A DNA stretch of 64,000 nt from Bacteroidaceae bacterium. Lineage in GTDB: Bacteria; Bacteroidota; Bacteroidia; Bacteroidales; Bacteroidaceae. Below, one piece after another: positions 26,462 through 35,202 of this stretch. The position numbers and the translations under genes are program-made. The stretch lies in NCBI GenBank assembly GCA_017560125.1, contig JAFYOS010000006.1, positions 62,001 through 126,000 of the forward strand. Direction: 5' to 3'. A model generated the notes under the pieces. It saw only the letters and a list, made by a program, of their open reading frames with translations. It ran no database searches and had not been told where the DNA came from. The first letter of the stretch is position 1. Every line of letters begins with the position of its first letter.

Positions 26462-28084
26462 CTATTCCTTCGTCGCTGTTTCCTCGGGAGCAACGGGGAA
26501 GGCTTTTCCCTGCTCCAATACCTCTACAGCTTTCAGCACTGTGGGGTCGAAGGTGTTTATATATTTTACATGCTCGAGCATGCCCAAAATATCGTAAATG
26601 ATATTTGCATAAATGCTGCGCTCAATCAGCTTGCGCGATTTCATGATGCTGTTGTAGCGGCGCTTCAGTCCTTTGCCGTCGGCGTATGCCACAAATTCAT
26701 CCAACAGGGGCTGTGCCTGCAGGTGGAGCAGCATGCTGTCCCATGTCTTGAAATCGGATAGCTCCTTGCGGTGGGCGTCGCTATATCTCAGGCAGAACTG
26801 CATTATAAGGCGTCGCGACAGTGCCTGTGAATAGTAGGATGTGACATCGGTGGTGTCCGACGACACAAATATGTCGGGCATGATGCCGCCACCGCCATAA
26901 ACGGTGCGTCCCAGGCGGGTTTTATATACAAGCGAGTCGTTCTGGTGTATGCTGTCTTGCGAGAAGAATTCGCCACGCTCGTAGCGGTTCACGATATCCA
27001 TTTCGTACTCTCTGCTCTCGCCTTTGGTATAGGGCTTCTGTATGCAACGGCCCGAGGGGGTGTAGTATCTTGCGATGGTCAAGCGCACGGCCGAGCCGTC
27101 GGTGAATTCGAAGGGTTGCTGCACAAGGCCTTTGCCGAATGTGCGGCGTCCGATGATGGTTCCGCGGTCGTTGTCCTGTATGGTGCCGGCAAAAATTTCG
27201 CTTGCCGAGGCCGATCTCTCGTCGGTGAGTACTACGATGGGTGTCTCCTTGAAATTGCCGCTTCCGTTGGCATATTCCACTATGCGCGGGTGGTGCTCTC
27301 CTTCGGTATATACAATCATGTCGTCCTTGCTCAGGAATTCGTTGGCCATTTGAAGGGCGATGCCCATCCAGCCGCCGCCGTTGCCTCGGAGGTCCATGAT
27401 GATGCCGTCGCAGCCGCGGAACTGGAAGCGTGCGAGCGCTATCATCAGCTCGGCGAATGTGTTTTCGGCGAAGCGGTCAACCTGTATGTAGCCCCATTTG
27501 TCGTCTATTATGTAGGCAGCCTCGATGCTGTGCAGCGGTATGTCGTCGCGAGTGATTACAAATTCCAGAAGCTCCTTTTCGCCATAGCGCTTGATGCCGA
27601 GCTTTACATCGGTGCCCTTGGGGCCTTTGAGCTTCCTCATGGCAGCGTCGTTGGTGCACTCCTTGCCCACGAACAGCGTGTCGTTCACCGTTACGATGCG
27701 GTCGCCGGCCATCAGTCCTACCTTGGCCGACGGGCCTTTGCGTATCACCTCGTTTATGTGTACGGTGTCCTCCTGTATGATAAATCTGATGCCGATGCCG
27801 CTGAAACTGCTCTTTAGGTCGGCGTTGGTAGCCTCCAAATCCTTGGCGGGAATGTAGGTGCTGTGCGGGTCGAGCTCGGTCAGTATCTTGGGCATGGTCT
27901 TTTCTATTATATCTTCCATGCTTATGGAATCGACGTAGTTGCTATGTACTAGGTGCATCAGTTCATCTACCTTGTTCAGGCTGTAGAATACTTTTTCGAG
28001 GCTTTCTTTTCTCGATATGTATATGCCGATGAGCACTCCTATGAGTGCAAATAATACATATAGTGTGGGTTGATATTTTTTCAT
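26462..28084 (-). CDS. S41 family carboxy-terminal processing protease
   Basis: The 540-residue protease is anchored or exported by an N-terminal hydrophobic segment (residues 7-22). A PDZ domain follows (about 85-175; FSGIGIRF, AGDRIVTVND). The S41 catalytic core has the substrate motif DLRGNGGGW, the nucleophile serine in TDERSASASEIFAG (about S293) and the lysine in RTFGKGLVQ (about K318). Homologs trim or degrade proteins in the periplasm. It is the last gene of a four-gene operon and begins 21 bases after the dCMP deaminase gene. Confidence 0.95.
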   Translation of the reverse strand: MKKYQPTLYVLFALIGVLIGIYISRKESLEKVFYSLNKVDELMHLVHSNYVDSISMEDIIEKTMPKILTELDPHSTYIPAKDLEATNADLKSSFSGIGIRFIIQEDTVHINEVIRKGPSAKVGLMAGDRIVTVNDTLFVGKECTNDAAMRKLKGPKGTDVKLGIKRYGEKELLEFVITRDDIPLHSIEAAYIIDDKWGYIQVDRFAENTFAELMIALARFQFRGCDGIIMDLRGNGGGWMGIALQMANEFLSKDDMIVYTEGEHHPRIVEYANGSGNFKETPIVVLTDERSASASEIFAGTIQDNDRGTIIGRRTFGKGLVQQPFEFTDGSAVRLTIARYYTPSGRCIQKPYTKGESREYEMDIVNRYERGEFFSQDSIHQNDSLVYKTRLGRTVYGGGGIMPDIFVSSDTTDVTSYYSQALSRRLIMQFCLRYSDAHRKELSDFKTWDSMLLHLQAQPLLDEFVAYADGKGLKRRYNSIMKSRKLIERSIYANIIYDILGMLEHVKYINTFDPTVLKAVEVLEQGKAFPVAPEETATKE

Positions 28085-28105
28085 TGTTACATTCTGATGG
28101 GTTGT

Positions 28106-28537
28106 TTATTTGCCTTCTACAAGAAGTACTTCGATGCCTGCTCTTCTCAATAGGTCTATTCCGTCCTTCAGGCGGTACTCCTCGGAATATACCACGCGCT
28201 TTATGCCGGCCTGTATTATCAGTTTGGCACACTCGATGCAGGGCGACGAGGTTACATAGAGTGTTGCGCCGTCGCTGTTGTTGCCCGAACGTGCTATTTT
28301 GGTGATGGCGTTGGCCTCGGCGTGAAGTACATAGGGCTTTGTGAGGCCTTCGTTGTCCTCGCATATGTTTTCGAATCCGGCCGGAGTGCCATTGTAGCCA
28401 TCCGAGATGATCATCTTGTCCTTCACTACTATTGCCCCCACCTGTCGGCGTTTGCAGTATGAATTTTCGGCCCATATCTGTGCCATGCGTATGTATCTCG
28501 AGTCGAGTTCGGCCTGTTTGTTCTTCTCTTTTTCCAT
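28106..28537 (-). CDS. deoxycytidylate (dCMP) deaminase family protein
   Basis: The 143-residue enzyme should convert dCMP to dUMP for dTTP synthesis. The zinc-binding motifs are complete: HAEANAI (histidine ligand and catalytic glutamate) and TSSPCIECAKLI (two cysteines). The early motif CKRRQVGAIVVKD is typical of dCMP deaminases rather than cytidine deaminases. It lies in an operon with two peptidases and starts 4 bases after the lipoprotein gene. Confidence 0.92.
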   Translation of the reverse strand: MEKEKNKQAELDSRYIRMAQIWAENSYCKRRQVGAIVVKDKMIISDGYNGTPAGFENICEDNEGLTKPYVLHAEANAITKIARSGNNSDGATLYVTSSPCIECAKLIIQAGIKRVVYSEEYRLKDGIDLLRRAGIEVLLVEGK

Positions 28538-28541
28538 AATG

Positions 28542-28955
28542 CTATTTGTTATGAAATTGCATGTATTTGTTTTTCTGTACCAATATTTGCAAGTAGTTTG
28601 TATCTCCTTCGTAGTAACGTGCTTCCTTCAGTATCTTCTCCATTTTCTGCGCAATGGTGTCGCCCTCTATGGAGCCGTTTTCCACCCTTACCCTGTTGCA
28701 ACTGAATGTGCGTTGCTTGTTGTTGGCGGTCCAATATCCGGTGATTACGGCGTTGCTGCGTGTGCTTACGCTGAACGTGGCGTCGTAGAACTGCAGCACA
28801 TAGGCGTCGTTGCCGGGGGTGCGTCGTCCGCCTTCGTTGAAGAGGGCGAGCTTCCACGGATGGCTCAGGAATATGTCGGTCAGGTCGTCACCGTTGTCAC
28901 ACGATGTGAACAGCGCGGCCAGTGCAAGTGATATTATTATGAAATGGTTTCTCAT
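28542..28955 (-). CDS. small lipoprotein of unknown function
   Basis: The 137-residue protein has a lipoprotein signal, MRNHFIIISLALAALFTSC, with the lipobox cysteine at 19. The rest looks like a small beta-rich domain (HPWKLALFNEGG, GYWTANNKQRTFSCNRV). It may belong to the DUF4847 group of Bacteroidota lipoproteins, but I am not sure. The start at 28955 is preferred over 28967, because its ATGA overlaps the stop of the M3 peptidase gene, which suggests translational coupling. Confidence 0.75.
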   Translation of the reverse strand: MRNHFIIISLALAALFTSCDNGDDLTDIFLSHPWKLALFNEGGRRTPGNDAYVLQFYDATFSVSTRSNAVITGYWTANNKQRTFSCNRVRVENGSIEGDTIAQKMEKILKEARYYEGDTNYLQILVQKNKYMQFHNK

Positions 28956-31015
28956 AGGTGTGGGCATATTGTTTCAATTCCGTCGCGTTCGAGCATGGCG
29001 TCGAGCTGTGGGTCGCCGCCGCGGAATTTGCGGTATAGTATTTTGGGGTGTTCGCTGTTGCCGCGTGCCAATATGTTGTCGCGGAACGATTGGGCTATCT
29101 TGGTCGAGAATATTCCGTTCTCCTTGAATAGCGAGAAGGCGTCGGCGTCGAGCATTTCGGCCCATTTGTAGCTGTAATATCCTGCCGAGTATCCGCCGGT
29201 CATTATGTGGCTGAACTGCGGGGTTATTCCCGTGCCATCGACCTTGGGCAGCAGTGCGAGCGCTTCGGTTGCATTGTGTTCGTAGGTGAGCACCTCGCCA
29301 TCGAAGGGCTTCGATATGTTGTGCCATGCCTGGTCTATAAGGCCCAAGCCCACTTGGCGTATGCAGTTGTAGCCCGCTTTGAAATTTCGTGCTTCGTTTA
29401 TTTTGGTCAGCAGTTCCTCGGGTATTGTGTCGCCAGTCTGGTAGTGGAACGCAAATGTGTTCAGGAACTCCTTTTGCGTTGTGAAATTTTCCATTATCTG
29501 CGAGGGTAGCTCTACGAAATCCCACAGTACATCGGGGCTGCAAAGGCTTTTGTATGTCACATCCGAGAATATTCCGTGCAGGCAGTGGCCGAACTCGTGC
29601 AGCATGGTGTTGAGCTCGTCCATGGTGAGTAGGGCGGGCTTGCTCTCGGTGGGTTTGGTTACATTGGTTGTAAGGGTTACGTGGGGGCGATGGTCGCGTC
29701 CGTCGCAGTCCTTGTATTGGCTTTTTATCGAGTCCATCCATGCGCCCGAACGCTTGCCCTTACGCGGGAAGAAGTCGCAATAGAGCAGCGACAGGAAGCG
29801 GCCGTCGTAGTCGTACACCTCGAATACTTTTACATCGGGGTGATATACGGGTATCTCGTCGTTCTTGCGGAATGTAATTCCGTAGAGGCGTGTGGCAAGG
29901 TTGGTTATCCCGTGAAAGACCTGTTCGAGCGAAAGGTAGGGGCGCAGCACCTCGTCGTTTATGTTGTGCTTTTTCTGCTTCAGCTTTTCGGAGTAGTAGA
30001 AGAAGTCCCAAGGCATCATTTCGAAATTTCTGCCTTCAATCTCGCGTGCAAGCTCTCTTATTTCGTCAACCTCGAGGCGGGCGGTGGGAAGGTAAGACCA
30101 CGACAGGCGTCCCAACAGCGAGAATACGGCGTCGGTGTTACCGGCCATTCGTCCCGATGTGATGTACTCCGAGTATGTGCTGTAGCCCAACAGGTTGGCC
30201 AGCTGCAATCGCAGGTTTACTATCTGCACGACCAGTGCGCGGTTGTCGTACTGGTCGCCTTTGGCGCCGAGCGAGCTGTAGGCCATGTATAGCTTTTTGC
30301 GCAGTTCGCGCTGTGTGCTGAAGCATAGGAAGGGAACGTAGCTCGGGCGATGCAGGGTGAATATCCAACCCTCTTTTCCGGCCTCTTTTGCGGCAAGCGC
30401 TGCCGACTCGACGATTCCTTCGGGCAGGCCGTCGAGCTCCTTGGCGTCGGTGATGTGCAACGCGAAGGCATCGGTTTCCTTCAGTGTGTTCTCCTGGAAT
30501 TTCAGTTCCAGCTTGTTCAGGTTCTGCGTAAGCTCCCTGTATTTCTCCTTCTGCGCGGCGTCGAGGTTTGCTCCGTTTCGCTCGAAGCTTTTATATGTTA
30601 TTTCCAACAGGCGCTTCTGCTCGGTTGTAAGGTTGCTGTTGTCGGCTTCATATACATGCTTTATTCTTGCAAACAGCTCTTCGTTCAGAGTGATGTTGTT
30701 GCCGTGCTCGGTGAGCAGCGAATAGGCCTCTTCGGATATTTCCTGCAATTCGTCGTCGCTGCGCACGTTCATGTAGGTGTTCAGCGCGCTTGTGACCATA
30801 GCAAGCAGATTGCCTGTGCGGTCCAGTGCATGTATGGTGTTTTCGAAGTCGGGTGTTTCGCGGTTGTCGGTAATGGCTTTTATCTCCGCTTCTTCTTTTT
30901 CTATTCCTGCCTTGATGGCCGGCAAAATGTGGCACAGTTCAATCTTGTCGAAGGGTATGGCTTCGAACGGGGTGGCAAGCTGCTCCAAAAACGGGTTTTT
31001 ATCTATATTGCTCAT
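28952..31015 (-). CDS. M3 family metallopeptidase (oligopeptidase A/Dcp type), cytosolic
   Basis: The 687-residue zinc peptidase degrades short peptides. The HExxH zinc motif is in MLHEFGHCLHGIFSD, and the third ligand region follows in DFVELPSQIMENF. There is no signal peptide, so it works in the cytosol. Lengths and motifs agree with OpdA/Dcp proteins. It is the first gene of the operon with the lipoprotein, dCMP deaminase and S41 protease. A second M3 peptidase at 48600-50711 is a lipoprotein. Confidence 0.96.
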   Translation of the reverse strand: MSNIDKNPFLEQLATPFEAIPFDKIELCHILPAIKAGIEKEEAEIKAITDNRETPDFENTIHALDRTGNLLAMVTSALNTYMNVRSDDELQEISEEAYSLLTEHGNNITLNEELFARIKHVYEADNSNLTTEQKRLLEITYKSFERNGANLDAAQKEKYRELTQNLNKLELKFQENTLKETDAFALHITDAKELDGLPEGIVESAALAAKEAGKEGWIFTLHRPSYVPFLCFSTQRELRKKLYMAYSSLGAKGDQYDNRALVVQIVNLRLQLANLLGYSTYSEYITSGRMAGNTDAVFSLLGRLSWSYLPTARLEVDEIRELAREIEGRNFEMMPWDFFYYSEKLKQKKHNINDEVLRPYLSLEQVFHGITNLATRLYGITFRKNDEIPVYHPDVKVFEVYDYDGRFLSLLYCDFFPRKGKRSGAWMDSIKSQYKDCDGRDHRPHVTLTTNVTKPTESKPALLTMDELNTMLHEFGHCLHGIFSDVTYKSLCSPDVLWDFVELPSQIMENFTTQKEFLNTFAFHYQTGDTIPEELLTKINEARNFKAGYNCIRQVGLGLIDQAWHNISKPFDGEVLTYEHNATEALALLPKVDGTGITPQFSHIMTGGYSAGYYSYKWAEMLDADAFSLFKENGIFSTKIAQSFRDNILARGNSEHPKILYRKFRGGDPQLDAMLERDGIETICPHL

Positions 31016-31071
31016 TGTTGTTCTTTTTTAGTGTTGGTCGGCGGCTCCGTAGGGCTGCCCGACCTAATTTG

Positions 31072-31079
31072 CAAAGATA
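31072..31079 (-). promoter_or_regulatory. promoter -7 box of the M3 peptidase operon
   Basis: The minus strand reads TATCTTTG, an exact match, 56 bases before the start codon. Confidence 0.6.
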
Positions 31080-31119
31080 GTGATTAGTGTAGTTATTGCG
31101 TGCTAAAAAATGTTTTTTC

Positions 31120-31139
31120 TTCTTTGTAATAACAAAGAA
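31120..31139. promoter_or_regulatory. 20-base palindrome, possible operator
   Basis: TTCTTTGT, spacer AATA, ACAAAGAA: two perfect 8-base half-sites. It lies about 40 bases upstream of the M3 operon -7 box, where an activator or repressor could bind. Function is inference. Confidence 0.4.
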
Positions 31140-31309
31140 AATGGCATAATTGCTTCGAAAACGTGGCTGCGGAGCGAAAATGCGTCCCCTGAATGGCGGT
31201 TGTCTTTCTGCATGCTTGCTGTTTTGTTTTGAAAAATGTTTACAGAGCGTGTGCTTGTGTGCTGCTCTCTGCTCCGCCCTCTGCTCAGCAGTGGTCGAGG
31301 CGTGTTCTG

Positions 31310-31331
31310 CCCGCATTTTTGAAAATGCGGG
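31310..31331. repeat. perfect hairpin in the glnN upstream region
   Basis: CCCGCATTTT and AAAATGCGGG form a perfect 10-bp inverted repeat with only two bases between. A short T-rich stretch follows. It could end a small RNA or be a protein site. Confidence 0.45.
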
Positions 31332-31457
31332 TGCTTTTATCTGTTTTCTTGCGATTTTGTGGGGCGCAAAATGGAAAATGTCCCTCAGGTTTTTAGAGAT
31401 TTTTTTATTTTTGTGGTGTTTTTTTAGAAAATGCTTTCTACTGTCTGTTCTCGTGTG

Positions 31458-31465
31458 TATCTTTG
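31458..31465 (+). promoter_or_regulatory. promoter -7 box of glnN
   Basis: TATCTTTG is an exact match, 80 bases before the glnN start codon. Confidence 0.55.
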
Positions 31466-31544
31466 TGAAGTTTTGGTCTGCGTGCTTCTGTTTCTGTGAA
31501 AAATATTTACACACGCAGTCTTTGTGTAATAAAAAATATATAAA

Positions 31545-33728
31545 ATGTCTAAGCTTAGATTTGATGTAGTCCGCGATGCGTTCAACAAGAAGCCCGTTAA
31601 GGCGGTTATGCCCGAGGGTCGTCCGTCGGACTATTATGCAATGAATGTATTCAATCGCGAGAAGATGTTCAAGTATCTTTCGAGCGATATTTATAAAAAA
31701 CTTATCGATGTAATAGATAATGGTGCTTCGCTCGATGTTTCTATTGCCGATGGCGTGGCCGATGGTATGCGCCGTTGGGCTATGGAACATGGTGCAACAC
31801 ACTATACCCATTGGTTCCATCCTCTCACTGAAACCACAGCCGAGAAGCACGACGCTTTTATTGAACACGACGGCAAGGGTGGTGTGATAGAGAAATTTTC
31901 GGGCAAATTGCTTGTTCAGCAGGAACCCGATGCTTCGTCGTTCCCCAACGGCGGTATCCGAAGCACATTCGAAGCGCGAGGATATAGCGCATGGGATCCC
32001 ACTTCGCCCGCTTTCCTTATGGGTGACACCCTTTGCGTTCCCACTATATTTATTTCATATACAGGCGAGGCGCTCGACTACAAAGCGCCGTTGCTCAAGG
32101 CTTTGCGCGCTGTGGATAAGGCTGCAACCGATGTGTGCCATTATTTCGACAAGAGCGTAAAGAAGGTAAATACATTCTTGGGCTGGGAGCAGGAGTATTT
32201 CCTTGTAGATGAGGATATGGCCCTTGCCCGTCCCGACCTTCAGATGACAGGTCGCACGCTTATGGGTCACGACAGTGCTAAAAACCAGCAGCTCGACGAC
32301 CACTATTTCGGTTCAATCCCCGAGCGTGTGGCATCCTTTATGAACGAGCTCGAAATAGAGGCCCTGAAGCTCGGTATTCCGGCTAAAACCTGCCACAACG
32401 AGGTAGCTCCCAATCAATTCGAGCTTGCACCTATATACGAGGAGTGTAATTTGGCGGTCGATCACAATATGATTATCATGTCGCTGATGAAGACTGTGGC
32501 CCGCAAGCATGGATTTATTGTACTTCTGCACGAAAAACCCTTCAAGGGTGTCAATGGTTCGGGTAAGCACAATAACTGGTCGCTTGGTACCGACAACGGC
32601 ACGCTGTTGATGGCGCCCGGCAAGACCGACAAAGAGAACCTTCGTTTCATCACCTTTGTGGTGAATACGTTGGCTGCCATATACCGCCACAACGGCTTGC
32701 TCAAGGCGAGCATCATGTCGGCTACAAACGCCCATCGCTTGGGTGCTAACGAGGCGCCTCCTGCAATTATTTCGAGCTTCCTCGGTTCGCAGTTGTCGTC
32801 TGTGCTCGACCACATGGAAACCACCGATGACGTGGTTAAGATATTGAGCAAGCGCGAATTGCGTCTAAATATTCCCCAGATACCCGAGCTGCTCATCGAT
32901 AACACCGACCGTAACCGTACATCGCCCTTCGCCTTCACTGGAAACCGCTTCGAATTCCGCGCCGTAGGTTCCGAGGCGAACTGTGCATCGGCTATGATTG
33001 CCCTCAACACGGCAATGGCCGAGCAGCTTGTTATCTTCAAGAACGAGGTGGATGCACTCATCGAGGAAGGCATGACCAAAGAGGATGCCCTTGTGAAGAT
33101 TCTTCGCAAATATATCAAGTACAGCAAGCCCATACGTTTCGACGGCAACGGATACTCCGAGGAGTGGAAGAACGAGGCTGCCGGTCGAGGACTCGACTGC
33201 GAGTCGTGCGCTCCGCTTGTGTTCGACCGTTACCTCGATAAAGAGAGCGTGGATATGTTTGCCCGCATGGAGGTTATGACCGAGACCGAGCTCAAGGCCC
33301 GCAACGAAATCAAGTGGAATATGTACACCAAGAAAGTGCAGATTGAGGCGCGTGTCCTTGGCGACCTTGCGCTGAACCACATTGTACCTACGGTGACCAA
33401 GTATCAGAGCTCGTTGCTCGATAATATCATCAAGATGGAGACCGTACTCGGAAAAGAGGAGGGCGATAAATATTCGGCCGAGAATATTGCTACCGTAAAA
33501 GAGATTGCAATGCGCGTGTCCGAGATTAAGCGCATGGTCAACGAAATGGTAGAGCGCCGCAAGGTGGCCAACCGCATTGCAGTGGAGCGCGAAAAGGCTA
33601 TTGCTTATCACGATACAGTGGCTCCCATGCTCGAAGCCATACGCGTTCATGTCGATAATCTCGAGCTTATCGTCGATAACGAACTGTGGACATTGCCTAA
33701 ATATAGAGAGTTGCTCTTTATTTGTTGA
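31545..33728 (+). CDS. glnN: glutamine synthetase type III
   Basis: This ATP-dependent enzyme makes glutamine from glutamate and ammonia. At 727 residues it is clearly the long type III form, common in Bacteroidota and about 250 residues longer than GlnA. Seen are the N-terminal SKLRFDVVRDAFNKKPV, GWEQEYFLVDED with catalytic glutamates, CHNEVAPNQFELAP, and NRTSPFAFTGNRFEFRAVGS. A long helical C-terminal part follows (about 590-727). It is monocistronic, with a promoter at 31458 and a strong terminator at 33751. Confidence 0.98.
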   Translation: MSKLRFDVVRDAFNKKPVKAVMPEGRPSDYYAMNVFNREKMFKYLSSDIYKKLIDVIDNGASLDVSIADGVADGMRRWAMEHGATHYTHWFHPLTETTAEKHDAFIEHDGKGGVIEKFSGKLLVQQEPDASSFPNGGIRSTFEARGYSAWDPTSPAFLMGDTLCVPTIFISYTGEALDYKAPLLKALRAVDKAATDVCHYFDKSVKKVNTFLGWEQEYFLVDEDMALARPDLQMTGRTLMGHDSAKNQQLDDHYFGSIPERVASFMNELEIEALKLGIPAKTCHNEVAPNQFELAPIYEECNLAVDHNMIIMSLMKTVARKHGFIVLLHEKPFKGVNGSGKHNNWSLGTDNGTLLMAPGKTDKENLRFITFVVNTLAAIYRHNGLLKASIMSATNAHRLGANEAPPAIISSFLGSQLSSVLDHMETTDDVVKILSKRELRLNIPQIPELLIDNTDRNRTSPFAFTGNRFEFRAVGSEANCASAMIALNTAMAEQLVIFKNEVDALIEEGMTKEDALVKILRKYIKYSKPIRFDGNGYSEEWKNEAAGRGLDCESCAPLVFDRYLDKESVDMFARMEVMTETELKARNEIKWNMYTKKVQIEARVLGDLALNHIVPTVTKYQSSLLDNIIKMETVLGKEEGDKYSAENIATVKEIAMRVSEIKRMVNEMVERRKVANRIAVEREKAIAYHDTVAPMLEAIRVHVDNLELIVDNELWTLPKYRELLFIC

Positions 33729-33750
33729 TAATCTGCGATTTAACCATATA

Positions 33751-33793
33751 TGCCGAACGGTGCGCGTTGTTGCGCCGTTCGGCATTTTTTTTG
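33751..33793 (+). terminator. terminator after glnN
   Basis: TGCCGAACGG and CCGTTCGGCA form a perfect 10-bp stem, extended inside by GCGC/GCGC pairing, then eight T. Confidence 0.85.
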
Positions 33794-33877
33794 TGCTGTG
33801 CAATAAAATGGCGCGATTATAAAAAAAGTTGTGCTAAAATGTGAGCTATTTCATAAAAAATTGCCACCTTTGTACTA

Positions 33878-34588
33878 ATGAATGAGTTTAATGATTTTCT
33901 ACAGCAAAATAATTTCCTGCAACAGCTTGTAGCGCAGATGTCTGTGCTCGAAATTGTTGTAAAGGGACTTCTTATAGGTATAGTCGCATCGGCACCCATG
34001 GGGCCGGTGGGCGTTTTGTGTGTGCAACGAACCTTGAACAAGGGACGCATATACGGCTTTGTTACAGGTTGTGGAGCAGCGGTCAGCGATATTATCTATG
34101 CCCTGGTTACGGGCTATGGCTTGTCGTTCATATACGATTTTATACACAACGAGCGCAACCTCTTTTGGTTGCAGCTTGCGGGTAGTGTGATGCTGTTCTT
34201 CTTTGGAATATATACCTACCGCAGCAATCCTGCCGAGAATACCCACAAGGTGAGCCGCAATAGAAGCAACCTGATACACAACGGATTGACGGGATTTTTT
34301 ATAACCTTGTCCAATCCGCTTATCATATTTTTATTCCTTGCGATGTTTACGCCACTCTCTTTCATGTTGCCCGATTTACCCTTCTATGAGCAGGCACTCG
34401 GTTACTTGTCCATTCTTGGAGGAGCGGTTCTGTGGTGGCTATTCATTACATATGCCGTAAACAAATTGAAGAACCGTTTCGATGTGCGTGGCATATGGAT
34501 AATCAATCGCGTGATTGGTGCTGTGGTTATAGCGGCGGCATTCATTAGCATGGTGCTGTTGCTCACTGGAATATACTCATTTCATTAA
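33878..34588 (+). CDS. LysE/RhtB-type amino-acid exporter
   Basis: The 236-residue inner-membrane protein has about six membrane segments. The family motif ASAPMGPVGVLCVQRTLNKGRIYGFVTG is recognisable in pieces at about residues 38-65, and LIHNGLTGFFITLSNPLIIFLF is near 130-155. LysE proteins export amino acids; the substrate here is unknown. The weak -7 box CACCTTTG sits just before the ATG at 33878, so the true start may be an internal ATG about 20 codons later (MSVLEIVVKG). Confidence 0.88.
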   Translation: MNEFNDFLQQNNFLQQLVAQMSVLEIVVKGLLIGIVASAPMGPVGVLCVQRTLNKGRIYGFVTGCGAAVSDIIYALVTGYGLSFIYDFIHNERNLFWLQLAGSVMLFFFGIYTYRSNPAENTHKVSRNRSNLIHNGLTGFFITLSNPLIIFLFLAMFTPLSFMLPDLPFYEQALGYLSILGGAVLWWLFITYAVNKLKNRFDVRGIWIINRVIGAVVIAAAFISMVLLLTGIYSFH

Positions 34589-34599
34589 AACCGTAAGTT

Positions 34600-35157
34600 T
34601 TGTTTATATCTAAAGAGCTTAGAAAGAAGAATATAGCAGAATATCTGTTATATATGTGGCAGGTTGAGGACCTGCTTAGAGCCAACACCCTCTCTCTCGA
34701 TAAAATAAAAGAGAGCGTGATTGCCTCGTTCGACCTGTCGGACGAGAACAGAAATGAATTGGCCGAGTGGTATGGCAATCTCATAGAGATGATGCGCATC
34801 GAAGGCGTAGCCGAGTCGGGACATTTGCAGATAAACAAGAATGTGTTGATAAATCTTACCGACCTGCATTTGCGCCTGTTGGATTCTCCCAAGGTGCCCT
34901 TCTACACAGCCGCCTATTACAAGGTGCTCCCCTTTGTGGTGGAATTCCGCAACCGAAGCAACGGACAGGATAAACCCGAACTCGAAAATTGCTTCGATGC
35001 TCTCTACATGGTGTGGATGATGAAGATGCAGCGTCGTGAATTGAGCGAGGAGACTCTCAAAGCCACAGCCGAAATAAGCAAATTCATATCAATGCTCTCG
35101 CTTTACTACAAAGAGGACGAAGAGGGCCGATTAAAACTCGATGACGACGAAGTATAA
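34600..35157 (+). CDS. DUF4924 family protein
   Basis: The 185-residue protein matches the Bacteroidota DUF4924 family, with KELRKKNIAEYLLYMWQVED at the N-terminus. It is helical and acidic at the C-terminus (DDDEV), without signal or membrane segments. No function is known. It must start with TTG at 34600, since the family similarity begins at the next residues and no ATG or GTG lies upstream in frame. It is 12 bases after the LysE gene. Confidence 0.82.
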   Translation: MFISKELRKKNIAEYLLYMWQVEDLLRANTLSLDKIKESVIASFDLSDENRNELAEWYGNLIEMMRIEGVAESGHLQINKNVLINLTDLHLRLLDSPKVPFYTAAYYKVLPFVVEFRNRSNGQDKPELENCFDALYMVWMMKMQRRELSEETLKATAEISKFISMLSLYYKEDEEGRLKLDDDEV

Positions 35158-35202
35158 CACAAAAACAGACGGCTGTGCCGTTTGCATAAACTACATATAG
35201 CG

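Larger units (their letters stand above)
31213..31511. repeat. two dispersed copies of a glnN upstream repeat
   Basis: Copy 1 (31213-31244) and copy 2 (31483-31511) share TGCTT, then GTTT, then GAAAAATRTTTACA (13 of 14 identical). The copies are about 270 bases apart, and copy 2 is directly downstream of the glnN promoter box. Confidence 0.5.
31016..31544. other. divergent intergenic region upstream of glnN
   Basis: About 530 bases with no convincing gene; an open frame at 31150-31569 has cysteine-rich low-complexity translation and no family features. Symmetric elements seen: a palindrome at 31120-31139, a hairpin at 31310-31331, and two copies of a GAAAAATRTTTACA word at 31231-31244 and 31498-31511. 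Promoter boxes lie at 31072 (-) and 31458 (+). Confidence 0.65.

Noticed and set aside
31150-31569. 139-codon open frame upstream of glnN
   Set aside because: Low-complexity, Cys/Phe-rich translation, overlaps the glnN start and promoter; better explained as regulatory DNA.
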